64,000 nt of DNA from Gnomoniopsis sp. IMI 355080. Its lineage: Eukaryota > Ascomycota > Sordariomycetes > Diaporthales > Gnomoniaceae. This document shows positions 35,302 to 46,468 of the stretch, one piece after another (the first letter of the stretch is position 1; each line of letters starts with the position of its first letter). The DNA lies in the NCBI GenBank assembly GCA_027946555.1, contig JAPEVC010000028.1:62001-126000 (forward strand), written 5' to 3'. The notes below the pieces were generated by a model. The model did not search any database. It saw only the letters and a list, made by a program, of their open reading frames with translations, and was not told the origin of the DNA. The position numbers and the translations under genes are program-made.

Positions 35302-36704
35302 CGTTTAATTGTGGTAGGATGTGTATTCTGGTGTGTTCTGAGGCAAGCAGGATCTTACGAGTATTGAAATGAGGACCAAATGAAAGAATGTCTGCACTCC
35401 TGACGGGCAGCGGGTATGCAATACATAGCATCAAAACTTGTCCACCGTCGTCCGGTCCCATCTTTTCCACGGTTTCTTCCGCCTAATCCCCGAATCCCCT
35501 CCATTTTTTTCCACTTGTGGCCCACAAGTATGTGTGGCAGTGTGCGAGTGGTCGTGCATAATCATATTTTAACTTTCAGTGACCAATATGACAGTACCGT
35601 GAGTATCTATTCGGATGTGGGGCATCTGCCCACACTGCCCGCCCAGGTGTGCGGCCTGAAGAAGCAGCAATCTTGTAGATCTAGCATGCAGCTTACCTAC
35701 CCTCCTACCCTGCTACGGTGTCTGTGTGCGGTACGACGAATGCTCTGGCGCCCTTGCTAACGTGAATGAGCACTTACGAGGTTGCACTACATGTGTAGTA
35801 TATAGATGCAAGATTTCATGTGATTTGTATTACTTCCACGATATTTTCAGACTGTGACTAGAATGGTGCAGCAGACCTATGGCTGCTTGCTCTTCCATAT
35901 AACGCACCTATTTAACGTCGTCTAGTCGTTATCGGTCAACCTGGATATAATGTCTGAGCATATAATGCTATCATTCAAGAGCCCTTGGATTGCCCATGAG
36001 AGCCGACGGTGTCGGATGTGACATTGTTCATAGCTATGCAGCATGTACCATCCTATCATTCTTTGATACCATGTCTTGGTATCAGGGTATATAGATTCTG
36101 GATGGGAAGGTCCAGTCAGCTATGCAAAGTTGTTTTATCTTTTCAGGTCAGCCTATACCTTTACATACAATAACACTTCATGCTCGATATATATTGACGT
36201 AGATAGTGGCACCTTAGGTTGTGTGCAGATGGGTGTGTGGGATACATAATACCTGGGGTAGTTCACTCATCAAGGGTTGGGGTTTTATCATGGGCAGCTT
36301 GCTACTGCTGCTCCCTCCATTTCTAGCAGCCACTGTCGTCAGATTATGTGGGGCCAGACGGGACCTACCCCTGCTCGGTGACGCATTGACCAGGGAGCTC
36401 TCGTAAAGACCTAGAGGAAGCAGGTGCGGGTTACCTCCAGCTACCGGCCTACGGGGGCCTGGACCTCGGACGTCACCAGCCACTTTTCGCAGTGACTGCC
36501 AACTGCCAACTGCCAACTTCTTTTTTCCCGTCACCCTCGACCTTGACCTTGACCTTGACCTCCCAAAGGACACCAGCATCACAAGTGTACCAAGCAAGCG
36601 ACAACCACCATCACAAGCATCTCAACCTTATCACCATCTCCCACAACCATATCAACTTTGCAAGTACCGGCTCCTAACTACAGTTTTGCATACCGAGCTT
36701 CGCC
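35302..36704. other. 1.4-kb spacer upstream of the Pom33-like gene
   Basis: No gene supported. The part next to the Pom33-like start carries short tandem repeats (CTGCCAA x3 and CTTGAC x3) and a CA-rich leader. Confidence 0.55.
36496..36559 (+). repeat. Short tandem repeats CTGCCAA x3 and CTTGAC x3 upstream of the Pom33-like gene
   Basis: CTGCCAA is repeated three times at 36496-36516. CTTGAC is repeated three times at 36542-36559, preceded by the variant CTCGAC. They lie 145-210 bases before the start codon and so probably fall in the promoter or 5' leader. Confidence 0.7.
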
Positions 36705-37910
36705 ATGGCGCCCCCACCTCCGGCGAGCATGCCTCTGACGCAACGTCTCATGGCCGTTGCCCAAACTCTGCAATGTATGTTCCGCGATGCCCTCACGCCC
36801 GCCCGCACAGCACGCCATGCCTTGGATGAATTGAATGCTAATCTGTCTTTCTCTGAACAGTTGCCTGGTTCATCGGGTACGTCGTCCAGATCATTTTGCC
36901 CCTCCTTGCGCTCAGCCACGTCTTATCTTGGCCGAGGGCGAAGACCGCCCTCCAGCTTCGTGTCCACAGGAAGATGATGGCTTCGTTACTGGCCTGCCTC
37001 TCAAGACACAGTAAAACATTGGTGGGAATTGCTGCTGACTGACTCCCCTCTACGAACAGCCATCTCGTCCTTCTCCTCTGTCTGTCCCGCTTCTCCATGT
37101 CATGGATCCGCACGCACTGGTGGACTAGAACCGCCCAGTTCTACTATCGTACAGCCTTTGTCTCTGCCGCCCTCACTTACGGTATCGTCGTCTACAAGAC
37201 TCTTCGCGCACGTGCCAAGGCCGGCTTGCACCTGACCCCCCAGGTCGCTGTCTCTCTGCTCGGCGACGAGAACGTCCAATACCTACGTACGTGTCCTTGT
37301 TCCCCCAGCCATGCCAATCATGTTCATTGGGAACTCAAGCAGCTAATCATCCAACTCTTTTCACACAGTCATGGCCCTCGTCTGGCTCTTCTCCCCCTCC
37401 TACTACTTCGCCCTGCTCCCCTACGCCATCTATTCGATCTTCCACTTCGCGACTTACACCCGCTCCACCGTCATCCCCACCATCATCCCGCCCACCCAGG
37501 TCCCTGCCGCTGATGGCGCCAAGCCCCAAACCAAGAACCACTGGATCGCCGACTACATCGGCACCTTTGTCAAGGAGTACTACGACATGTCCATGTCCGT
37601 TGTCGCCGGCCTCGAGATCGCGCTGTGGGTTCGCCTTCTCATCTCCGCCATCCTCTTCCAGCGCCGCAGCTGGATCCTGCTCGCCCTCTACACCGTCTTC
37701 ATCCGCGCTCGCTTCAGCCAGAGCTCTCACGTCCAAAATTCTTTCTCTGCCCTCGAGGCCAGGATCGATAGCCAGCTCGGTGCCCAGGGAACCCCACCAG
37801 CCGCTAGACAGGTTTGGGATGGTGTCAAGGGCGGCGCCAGGCAATTCCACGCCGCTACCGATGTCTCCAGGTACACTGCTGGTGGTGCCGCTCCCAAGAA
37901 GACCTCGTAA
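36705..37910 (+). CDS. Pom33/TMEM33-family ER and nuclear-pore membrane protein
   Basis: Four exons (36705-36774, 36861-36876, 37060-37286, 37369-37910) give 284 residues. The second exon is only 16 bases and codes for the end of the phrase FAWFIG; it is flanked by a GTATGT donor upstream and a GTACGT donor downstream. The joined product reads TLQFAWFIGHLVLLLCLSRF, the first membrane segment of Pom33/TMEM33 proteins. Later segments are FYYRTAFVSAALTYGIVVYKTL, ALVWLFSPSYYFALLPYAIYSIFHF (its tyrosine/phenylalanine-rich core is characteristic) and VAGLEIALWVRLLISAILF. The C-terminal amphipathic region is typical for binding curved membranes. Yeast Pom33 helps nuclear pore distribution and fission-yeast Tts1 shapes ER tubules, so a housekeeping role is expected. 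Confidence 0.88.
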
Positions 37911-40635
37911 GAAAACCTGGCTCTTGGTGGTCGCGGCCGGGTCTATGCCAAGCGTCATCCCCTCGATTTCTCAACGATTACGCTTGGCCATGGCTCGTCC
38001 GGGGAGTGTTGGGGTACATGTATCGTCTACACGTCGCAGCCTTGGGCTATCGGCTTCCCACGTATCATTGGGAGGATGAATATGAAACAAGAAGAAAACT
38101 TATCCTGCGCTACAATGAGACGGGGATGGTTGGGTGTTCGAAGAAGCCCTATCTGAACAACGCAAGACGGCACACGTTGGTACATATGGAGTGGAATTCT
38201 CAATGCTCCACAGATGGAGAGGCCACGCCCTCCCCGCCCAGGTATTTTCAATGATCGCATCGTCAGCCTGCATTTTGACAGTACAAGGAGAGGGAGTTCT
38301 TGGCGACAGGAAGCCTCAGGCATGTTTGTTGGCGTGGGCTGTTTTGGTTTGGAAACGGCTGATTGGTTTTTGTCAGCTTATTACGTTTGTATTTGATTGC
38401 TGTGTGATTGCTGTGCACGGGTGTGGACGAGGGTGAATGAGTAGTGGCAAGGTATGAGCTTTACAATGCAGTGTATTCAGCAAACAACAAAATGCAGTGT
38501 CAGGTCAACGAAGGGAGGCTTCGAGTGATATTTGGAGACTTCTCAAGGGCAGCCTTGCGACTCTTTTTGTTTGATGTGGTCTGTTGCATACTGGATATGC
38601 CATACCTAGCAAGTTCTCTTTGAGCAAAAGAATCGTTTGCAGTCTCCTGGGTATAACGTTTCCCTGCCTCTCCCAGGCTCCTAGGACAGTATACTTTAAC
38701 CATCATTCACACCAAGAGGGCTCAAGAATCCAAGAGGCCTTGCCAATATAGACCAACCTGAGCAGGTATCTAGGTAGGGAGGTAGGAGTGCCCTTGAGAA
38801 AATATGGCACCGCCCAAGGTAATACTTACCTTACCTTGCATACCGTGGGCATGCCTGCGAGCCTCTGAGGAAGATAGTCTCTGTCCAGTGGGAATAAATC
38901 CAGCAAATTTCAAAGAAAGAAGCCTCCCCTACTGCTCAAGTGGACACCGGAGTTAGGTCTCAGGTGAACCTTGCGAATGGCAAATTCCAAGTTCACAGAC
39001 TAACCCTTTCTACAGACCGGGCCGCTTCCAGCAACATCAAAGAAGGGACCTATAGGCCAGAGGGAGGACAGTATTTTCACAAAAGGCCTGTCACCACGCT
39101 TAATTAGTACTTGCCTCTTAGGATGCTTCTTGGGACCGATAGTGCAACCTACCGCTGCGGAATCAGCTGACTGTCCTTTTTTTGGCTTTCAGCACGACTG
39201 CTCCCTCCTGCTGGCATGGCTCCTCTTTCCGGAAGTCTTCAGCGTTTCTCTCTTGGAAACTTGGATAGCTAAAGAGCTGAACATGTGTACGTTGAGAAGC
39301 TGTGAAGATAAACTCTGTGCGTCTTGGTCTATAAGGACTTTTTCGTTAGCGTATTCTGGTTTTTCATACCAGCCCGAAAACTTTCCTGGAGAAAATCGTT
39401 CTCCGAGGCCCTCGCCGAGAATAGACAGACCTTCAATATCAAAAGGTTCAATCTTTGCAGGGGGCCTTGATGAACCAGATTCTTCGGTCGAGTCATATTT
39501 CTCGGTTCGAGCTTGACACAGAAAGACACTGCACATAGAAACCGGTGCGAGTCAAAGAGGCAATGACCAGCCACCACCCCCCCTAAAAACCTTATTTGTG
39601 CTATCGAGGCAGCATACTCAGTAACTTGTCCTGAACCCACTTATTAAAACCACTACGTGAAAATTCTCCTGCCGCTGGCGCATAGATAGGGAATGCTTAT
39701 CAAAGACTGGGAGTTTACGTACATAGCGGTGAAGACTAGACTTGTACTCTACTGCACGCTTACCTAGGTAGGTAGGTAGGTAAAGCCAATAATCCCTCAA
39801 AAGTGCAGATCCAAAGCCTTTTACAGCTGTGAAGCGTATACAGCTCTACATCCATGCCTCTCAAGTAATATACACCGCCCGAGGTCACGGGAATCTTCCC
39901 GAAAATACCGATGAGGCGTTGCTGAGAGGGGATGATTTTATTGCCGATCAGCTGGAGCCTTGTCTATAGACACTGTGCAGCGTTTCTGACACTTCTATCT
40001 CTTCAACGTTCCTGTCATAACGAACAGCGGGCTGGGGTTTTTCTTCGTGTTGGGCAGCTGCTTACCTCTCTAGGTCTTTTCACATCGAATAGTGTAATCG
40101 GCTTGCATCCCGACAGGCAGCCACTCGGGTGTGAATCCTGGGGGGCGGCCTTTGCCGTTTGGCCCTTTTGGGCAGGACGAGTAGCACCAAAACTTGGTTA
40201 CGAGAATTCGGTAAAGCACCGTTGCTGCAGGGTGAGCCTGCACGGCCGCGATGGTGCTGTTTATTACACTTGACTCAGTCGAAAACACAGCTGCAGGTCA
40301 GCAGCAGCTGAAAAAAAAAGAAGACCCAGTCGGCACGTCATGGAAGTGTAGCGAAAAAGTCTAGACATCAATGGTTTGCTGTGCGACGGGAATAAGACAG
40401 AACCGGTGAGATGTTGTGCACGATGATGCGTTCGGCGGTTTCTGCTAAGGACTTGGGATATAAAAAGACAGAGCATATCTCCATCATCAAAGTAGAACAA
40501 GTTCCAAAACTAAACAGATAGCAGACGCCGAAACCCACACAACTCTTTCGAATCTTGAATAGCCATACACTCTGTCTTCCTCCCCCCCTCCCCTTTCATA
40601 CTTACAAACGCACAATTTGACATAATTCTGCGAAA
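37911..40635. other. 2.7-kb spacer without a supported gene
   Basis: Open frames at 39130-39516 (plus) and 39189-39536 (minus) overlap on opposite strands and neither shows a family motif. Tandem GGTA units (CTAGGTAGGTAGGTAGGTA) occur at 39764-39781, next to a TACCTAGGTA palindrome at 39761. The right end holds the promoter of the secreted cysteine-rich protein. Confidence 0.5.
40459..40466 (+). promoter_or_regulatory. TATA-box-like element of the secreted cysteine-rich protein gene
   Basis: TATAAAAA lies 170 bases before the start codon and is followed by a pyrimidine-rich leader (CTTCCTCCCCCCTCCCC near 40575). This is the common arrangement in strongly expressed fungal genes. Confidence 0.4.
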
Positions 40636-41219
40636 ATGGTCCTTATTCTATCCAGTCTCGTTGCCCTGGCGTCATTTGCCTCGGCGCGGCCTTCATCGAT
40701 TCCTCGTCAATCAACAAGCGCCTCGATCCAATTCTGCACAGCATCGAATTACACAACCGGTGCTTGCCCATATGCAGAACCAACATCCGGCTCAGGCACA
40801 TGCGGCTCTTTAACTGTTGAGCCTAATACATGTTGTGCGTTATCATTCTACCCTCTCCTCCCTCCTCCATTGTCTTTTCTACCTTCCGAAGTGCACGAGG
40901 AGCTTTACTGACGTTCGGTGCATCAAGATACCTTCGCCGACTTCACCGACGCTCCATCGGGACTGGAGGGCGACGTGAACTACATCTCTATCCCAGAAGG
41001 CACAGCGATAACCGGTTGCAATTTATACAAGTAAGGGCGTCCAAACCATGATTTGTAGTTCCCATTCCAGCATGATCGTTGACTCTAGTATGACCTAGAA
41101 CGCTTGATTGCTCCGTTACGGCAGATGAGGAGTGGGATGCTTGCGAGGTTGGCTCGACTGATCTCACCTGTCGGAAGCATCTGGCGGCTACCATTACTAG
41201 CTGGAATTGCACTTCCTAG
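40636..41219 (+). CDS. Small secreted cysteine-rich protein, candidate effector
   Basis: Three exons (40636-40834, 40928-41030, 41099-41219) give 140 residues; introns of 93 and 68 bases have GTGCGT and GTAAGG donors. Each splice carries the frame into cysteine-rich sequence: PNTC|YTFADFTDAPSGLEG, then CNLY|KTLDCSVTADEEWDACE, ending TSWNCTS. A signal peptide (MVLILSSLVALASFASA) is followed by a short Pro/Ser/Arg segment with PRQ, which could be a Kex2-like or propeptide site. The mature chain has nine cysteines, in contexts such as QFC, GAC, GTC, NTC and WNC, which could form four disulfides plus one free. The pattern ISIPEGTAITGC followed by acidic cysteine-rich segments is seen in fungal secreted proteins of unknown function. 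Without splicing only the first 80 or so residues would be seen. No known effector family was identified. Confidence 0.72.
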
Positions 41220-42360
41220 ATTGAGCTCTTTCTCTATCTCGGACATATCCATGACTGAGCTGAGGGGGGTTCCCGTGAATGCAGGGGGTGTCGAGGACGT
41301 GTAATGCAAGTCAACCAACTTCAGGAGAAAATTCATTCTGAATTATCAAGAGATATCTGTAGATATCTTCAATGCCAACAAAGTGTCATACTTGTTTATT
41401 CGAGCATCTAGATCGTATTGAATGCCTGAATTTCTGTAACATCCATGCAATGTCCACCACTCCTCCCAGTGTAGTCTGGGCTTTTCACCCCTTCAAACCT
41501 TAGCAGTGTACAAATGAGTTGCTTAGCATCATGTGCTAAATTCTTGGTGATTGAATCGTCCTCTTCTGCTATCTCATCGTTGTATACTCGAGTATCTGAA
41601 TCTAATGATTGCCATCCATTGGTACTACTGTCATCAATGAACCTGCTCTGTTGTTACCCAAACATGTACCTAAGTACCTCTACCAGAAAAATGCTGCCCA
41701 AAAATGAAACCAAGCTAATGTGAGGAAGACTGCTTATGAGTAAATACCCAGTCAAGTTCGATTCTTCGACTGGAGATGAATTACCCTTATGCCGATTTCA
41801 ACGTAAAATCTATTGAGGATCAGTAAGGTTGCAAGCAACAAAGCCGTTGAGGCTGGAAAGCAGACCCGCCAGCTGTCTTTGCAATGATCCTTGCCCAGAG
41901 CCTGGAGATCATTCAGCCTTGTTGTGGAGACCGGCCTATAATAATAGATCTCCACATGTTCATTCCGAGGGTAAGGCTCGATACAAACGGTCTGGGATAA
42001 TCCATGATCAGACACGAGGCGGTCATTCTTCCTCCAACAAAGTTGTTGAAACGCGTCGTGCGGGGGCTGACTTCTTAGTGTCTGCTAAAACCCTCGGTAA
42101 GATGTCGACCCTCAGCGCCGAGAATTAGGAAATTGGAGATTTGAGTCGAAGTTCTTCAGGCGAGCTTGGTTGCACGACATCTACCTAGACCAGCAACCGA
42201 GAGGAGAGATGAGTGGCTGCAGCCGAGTTCTCCGTACCTAAGTAAGACCGTATAAATACCTAGGTGTTCCATCTCGGTACAGCATCTGGTCTGGCTCGGA
42301 ATGCTTACTTACAATACTTCCTCAAACCCGTGCTGACCTCAAAAATTCGGCAACGTCGGA
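41220..42360. other. 1.1-kb spacer
   Basis: No supported gene. Its right end contains the alcohol dehydrogenase promoter with a TATA-like element and a TACCTAGG near-copy of the dispersed palindrome. Confidence 0.55.
42251..42258 (+). promoter_or_regulatory. TATA-box-like element of the alcohol dehydrogenase gene
   Basis: TATAAATA lies 103-110 bases before the start codon, a usual fungal distance. It overlaps a TACCTAGG half-copy of the dispersed palindrome. Confidence 0.45.
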
Positions 42361-43771
42361 ATGGCCGTAATGACTCAAACCCAAGATATCAACCGTGCGG
42401 TCGTGTACTCAGAGCCCCCGAGTCTGAAGACAGAGATCAAAGAGTTCCCAATTCCGGAGCCAGGGCCAGGTGAAGTATTAGTCCGACTGTAAGCGGATAA
42501 TAAGCCCATAGTCTTGCTCAAATTGTCGCACAGAATGATGACTGGTTGACGGAATCAAAACCACCACAGGCAATATTCAGGCGTCTGCCACACAGACTGG
42601 GGCTTCTGCACAAATTCCTATGTCGGCCTTCCACCCACCCAAGCGGGTCAAGTAGGCGGGCATGAAGGTAAGAACACAGACAGTCTTGCTTCCTGACACA
42701 ATTCCATCAGAATGAGAGCCCGCTTACACGCTCCTCTCTCTTGACAGGCGTAGGCACCATCGTCGCCCACGGCCCCAATGTCACCTCCCCTTCCCTCGAC
42801 TCCCCCGTCGGCATCAAGTACAGCGCCTCGGCCTGCCTCTCCTGCACCAACTGCCTCCAAGGCGGCGAGACGACCTGCACGTCTCCCACCGAGGCGCGCG
42901 TCTCGGGCTACACCTGCCCTGGAACATTCCAACAATACCTCCTCGCGCCCGCCAACTACGTAACTCCCATCCCCGCCACGCTCCCCGACCTAGCCGCTGC
43001 CGCGCCGCTCATGTGCGGCGGCGTCAGCGTGTACACGGCACTCAAGCGCGCCGGCGTCAAGCAGGGCGACTGGGTGGTGGTGTCGGGCGCGGGTGGCGGG
43101 CTAGGCCACCTCGCGGTGCAGTATGCGCGAGTGATGGGGGCGCGCGTGCTGGGTGTCGATGATGGTCGTGCCGGCGCGGGGAAGGAAGCGTTGGTGAGGG
43201 GGCTTGGTGCTGAGGCGTTTGTGGACTTTACGGCGTACAAAGGGGATGATGAGGCGCTGGCGGCACGAGTGAAGGAAATTACGGGCGGAGGAGCGCAGAT
43301 TGTGTTGATGTGTGCGGCAAGCGCCAAGGCGTATACCTCTGGGTTGTTGTGGTTGGGGTTTCGGGGCCGGCTTTGCTGTTTGGGGATTCCGGAGCCTGAG
43401 GCGGAGCCGGCGCTTCATGCTGTGGTGCTTGCTATGATAGGTTTGGAGCTGACGATTTTCGGTGAGTCGTGCTGAAACATGGGGACACACACAGACAGTG
43501 GGCTCCTCGGGTTGGAAAGACGGCTGACGTTGACTGCGTTATAGCTCTTAAGTCGGGCAACAGGCTTGATACTATCGAGGCGGTGGAAATCGCGGCGAGA
43601 CATGGCATCAAGACGCAGTACGAGCTCAAGAAGATGGAGAATCTAACACAAGTGAGTCCCGAAACCGTACACCAGTGCTTGCTTCAAGACAATAACATCG
43701 TATTATCACAGATCTTTGAAGACATGGAAGTTGGCAAGGTAAATGGTCGTATAGTGCTGGACCTCAGGTAG
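42361..43771 (+). CDS. Zinc-dependent alcohol dehydrogenase (MDR superfamily, ADH1-like)
   Basis: Five exons (42361-42488, 42570-42667, 42748-43461, 43545-43651, 43712-43771) give 368 residues; introns are 60-83 bases. The catalytic zinc site is read as GVCHTDWGFC (Cys and the following His), GGHEGVG (His-Glu, split by intron 2) and the later Cys in PLMCGGVSVYTALK. The structural zinc loop is CLSCTNCLQGGETTC (C-x2-C-x2-C-x7-C). The Rossmann motif SGAGGGLGHLAVQYA is followed by VDDG, an acidic residue that favours NAD(H). The overall plan is that of fungal tetrameric ADHs, which interconvert alcohols and aldehydes or ketones in the cytosol. The third exon is markedly GC-rich. Start at 42361 (GGAATGG context); a second in-frame ATG follows three codons later. 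It is convergent with the V-ATPase proteolipid gene. Confidence 0.91.
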
Positions 43772-44232
43772 TTCCCGAGGCCAGGAGCACCCTCAGTTGA
43801 TCGTAACCAAGATCAGAGATGGAATTGGGTATTTGGAGTTCTTCATCATGATCCTTTCATCTCGCGTAACTCCATATAAGGCATATAGTTCCTCTGGTCA
43901 GGACTCGGTGACTACAATTTTGTCGGCACCATTTGATGGTAATTTGAATCAGAAGAAGAGACCTTAGGAAGCAAATACGCTGGAAATATAAACTCCTGGG
44001 GCAACATCACGTATCACCATGTCTCGGTATCACGACAAGCACATAATTGGGGAAGTCTCGGCCAGAAAACCAATTCCGGACATCACCAAACTCACATTCT
44101 CTCAAGACAGTATTTCTGATCCTGACCCAACTCCTGGCCCCCAGATCGGATGGAACTTCTATTTGACCATTCCATGGCTCTCGTAATGCGTAGTTTGAAA
44201 AACAAAGAAAAAAAGTCCTCCCAGCAGCGCCG
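43772..44232. other. Convergent spacer, 460 bases
   Basis: The region lies between the ends of the alcohol dehydrogenase and V-ATPase proteolipid genes. Nothing beyond presumptive 3' UTR sequence is seen. Confidence 0.6.
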
Positions 44233-45079
44233 CTAGAACTTACACACCGTGACCCCCAGCGTAGACCTCGACAGCATCAAGATAGCCACAATCAACCCAT
44301 ACAGTCCCAGAACCTCCGAGAAGATCAGTATCAATACCATAGCCGTGTACAGCCGAGGCTGCTGCACATTCGCTCGGACTATCACATACTGTCAGGAAAA
44401 GACGTTCCCTCCAACCCCAATTCTTATATGAAACACAAATGTATATGAAAATGACTCACCTCCAGCATCACCCACGATTCCAATCGCGAACCCAGCTGCC
44501 AACCCGCACAACCCCACCGCCAGACCAGCCCCAAGCTGGACAAAGCCCGTGTAGAGCGTCATCTTCTCCATCAGGTCATTGCTAATGATGACGCTGGTGA
44601 CCAGCCCATAGATGGAAAGGATCTGCGCCATGACTGCACACAGCCTGGTGTCTACGTGTTAATGGAAACATTGTCCTTGTTTTTCTGTTACCTGAATAAA
44701 GTACATAGGAAAAGCATGGGAGCCAAAGGACTAACATGTTGCGCATCCAGCTCTCGGGCCGGAGGATGGCCGCGCTGAAGACGGCACCGGAGGACTTGGC
44801 TGTGCCATAGGAGGCGCCTAGACAGCACAAGATGGTAGCTGCCGCACATCCGAGTGCGCCAAAAAAGGACTGTATCACGAAATTGGGCATTAGTGCAACG
44901 ACGGGGTGTTTCTGCTGGGCGACTCTGCGGTTCGATCACGAGCCGCGGGAGGGGGGGATACGCACGGCATAGACGGGGCTGTGTTTGATGTCAAATTCCC
45001 GGATTGAGTATCAATCTCATCATTCGAGTGGAAAGTAAGGTGTTTTGTCATACCAGCGGTCTTGGTTGTAGTAATCCAT
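44233..45079 (-). CDS. V-type ATPase proteolipid, subunit c (Vma3) family, divergent copy
   Basis: Five exons on the minus strand (45079-45054, 44978-44966, 44869-44736, 44644-44460, 44378-44233) give 167 residues, the family length. The second exon is just 13 bases (CCCCGTCTATGCC) and completes the conserved CPVYA motif: MDYYNQDRCPVYA then SFFGALGCAAATILCCLG. Four membrane helices follow; the proton-carrying glutamate is in LILIFSEVLGLYGLIVAI, and LYTGFVQLGAGLAVGLCGLAAGFAIGIVGDAGVR is intact. The molecule would form the membrane ring of the vacuolar H+-ATPase. Helix 2 is unusual: where subunit c normally reads IPVVMAG it has LCAVMAQ, and ILRPESWMRN replaces the usual RP-D motif. The C-terminus is extended by KF. 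These changes suggest a paralogue rather than the housekeeping copy. Confidence 0.86.
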
Positions 45080-46468
45080 CGTTAAGATGACTAGGAAACC
45101 CCAGAAATCTCTTTTGGGTACGTGTGCGTTAGTAAATATTGTGGCCGGAAGCTGGATCTGAAAATTGCCGACAGAGAACGAAGCCTATCCGTTATCTATC
45201 GATAAACACTAGTGAAGGAGAAAAGAAGGAATTTACTATAACGATCGTCTTTGAACGAGCCAATCTGGTGCGTAAATAAACAGCTTTGAAGACTATATAA
45301 ACGCTTCTCCCTTGTGCGATCCTGGCTGATTGATCACGAACACTGTTAACTCTTCTCAGCGCGGAAGATACAGAATAAAAGGAAGTAAGACGGGCAGTCT
45401 ATGGCACCGTTGATTTGATTGTGTTATTCCGGCCCTCCGAAGCTGGAGGTATGTAAGCGTGTGATCTTTGTGCAACGCTCCAGAGCCAAAACGCGGGCCT
45501 TTTTTTCAGGCAGCGATAATTATGCTGACCTGACTTCATCTGCGTTCAACGCATCATAGTTCGACGATTGAGAACATTTCTAAAATAAACCATCCCATCC
45601 AAGACGCTAAATGCGTATCTTTCCAGTCATTGCGCGAGGATTGGGGAAGAAGGGACAAGGGAACAATGTTCGGACGGCTTTCCAGGTAAGGAAGATATCT
45701 ATTGGTTGCGTACCTAGGTAAGGCCGCGAAAAACTCGACATACTACGCAAATCAATGGAACCACTCCCTCAAATGGGGGCTACCATTTGCAATGATCTTA
45801 CCTAGGTATATGAAGAAATGAATAGAATATTGATTAGCCCATATAAGGAGACAGCTCCCGAGGTCTCTCTTTTGTACCCTAAATCCTGTGATGCCCCCCC
45901 CCCATGAAACTCCAAATAATATAAATAAACCCCCCTTTCGCAGGTCCATCTCTACTTTACTGACTTATGTCTTTTTTCAATCTTTTGGTAAAGAAATAAT
46001 TCAGAGGGTTCTATTATCGGCAAGCGAGCTGAACAAACAGGGCTCAGTAATTACTTAACGACAGAGGCAAACTTAGAAGTATTAGGCTGCGCAAAGTATG
46101 TCGTCATTCCTGGGAGAGTATGTAAGATTGATCCCCTTAATGCAAATATCCACCAGGGCTATGCTCTTCGTCTGAGGCCTATAAGGGAGCAGTATCCCAA
46201 GCTTTGTCATCCAACACCAGGTGTGGCAATGCAGTCAGCGGAACATACCCTACCGCCACACACAATCAGACAGGTGGCTAGTAAGATAAGATCTCGTGAT
46301 CTAGGCGCGTATGTAGTTGCTCGCCTCCCCCGCTCAATAATCGAATGCCTGCATGTGTCTCTCAAGTACGCAACAGCCTGTTCGCTAATAGGCTTTCACT
46401 GATCGTAGTCACAGGCTCGATCTTGAGATATTGGGGCTCAATAAAATGCCAAATCTCGTCAAGTCAAG
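45080..46468. other. 1.4-kb spacer between divergent genes
   Basis: No supported gene. Contains TACCTAGGTA at 45711-45720 and 45799-45808 and a run of about ten C near 45894. It must hold the promoters of the V-ATPase proteolipid and the NLR-like gene. Confidence 0.55.

Noticed and set aside
39130..39536. Overlapping frames on both strands (128 and 115 codons)
   Set aside because: The minus-strand translation is hydrophilic and mildly coding-like, but no motif, signal or splice site supports either strand over the other.
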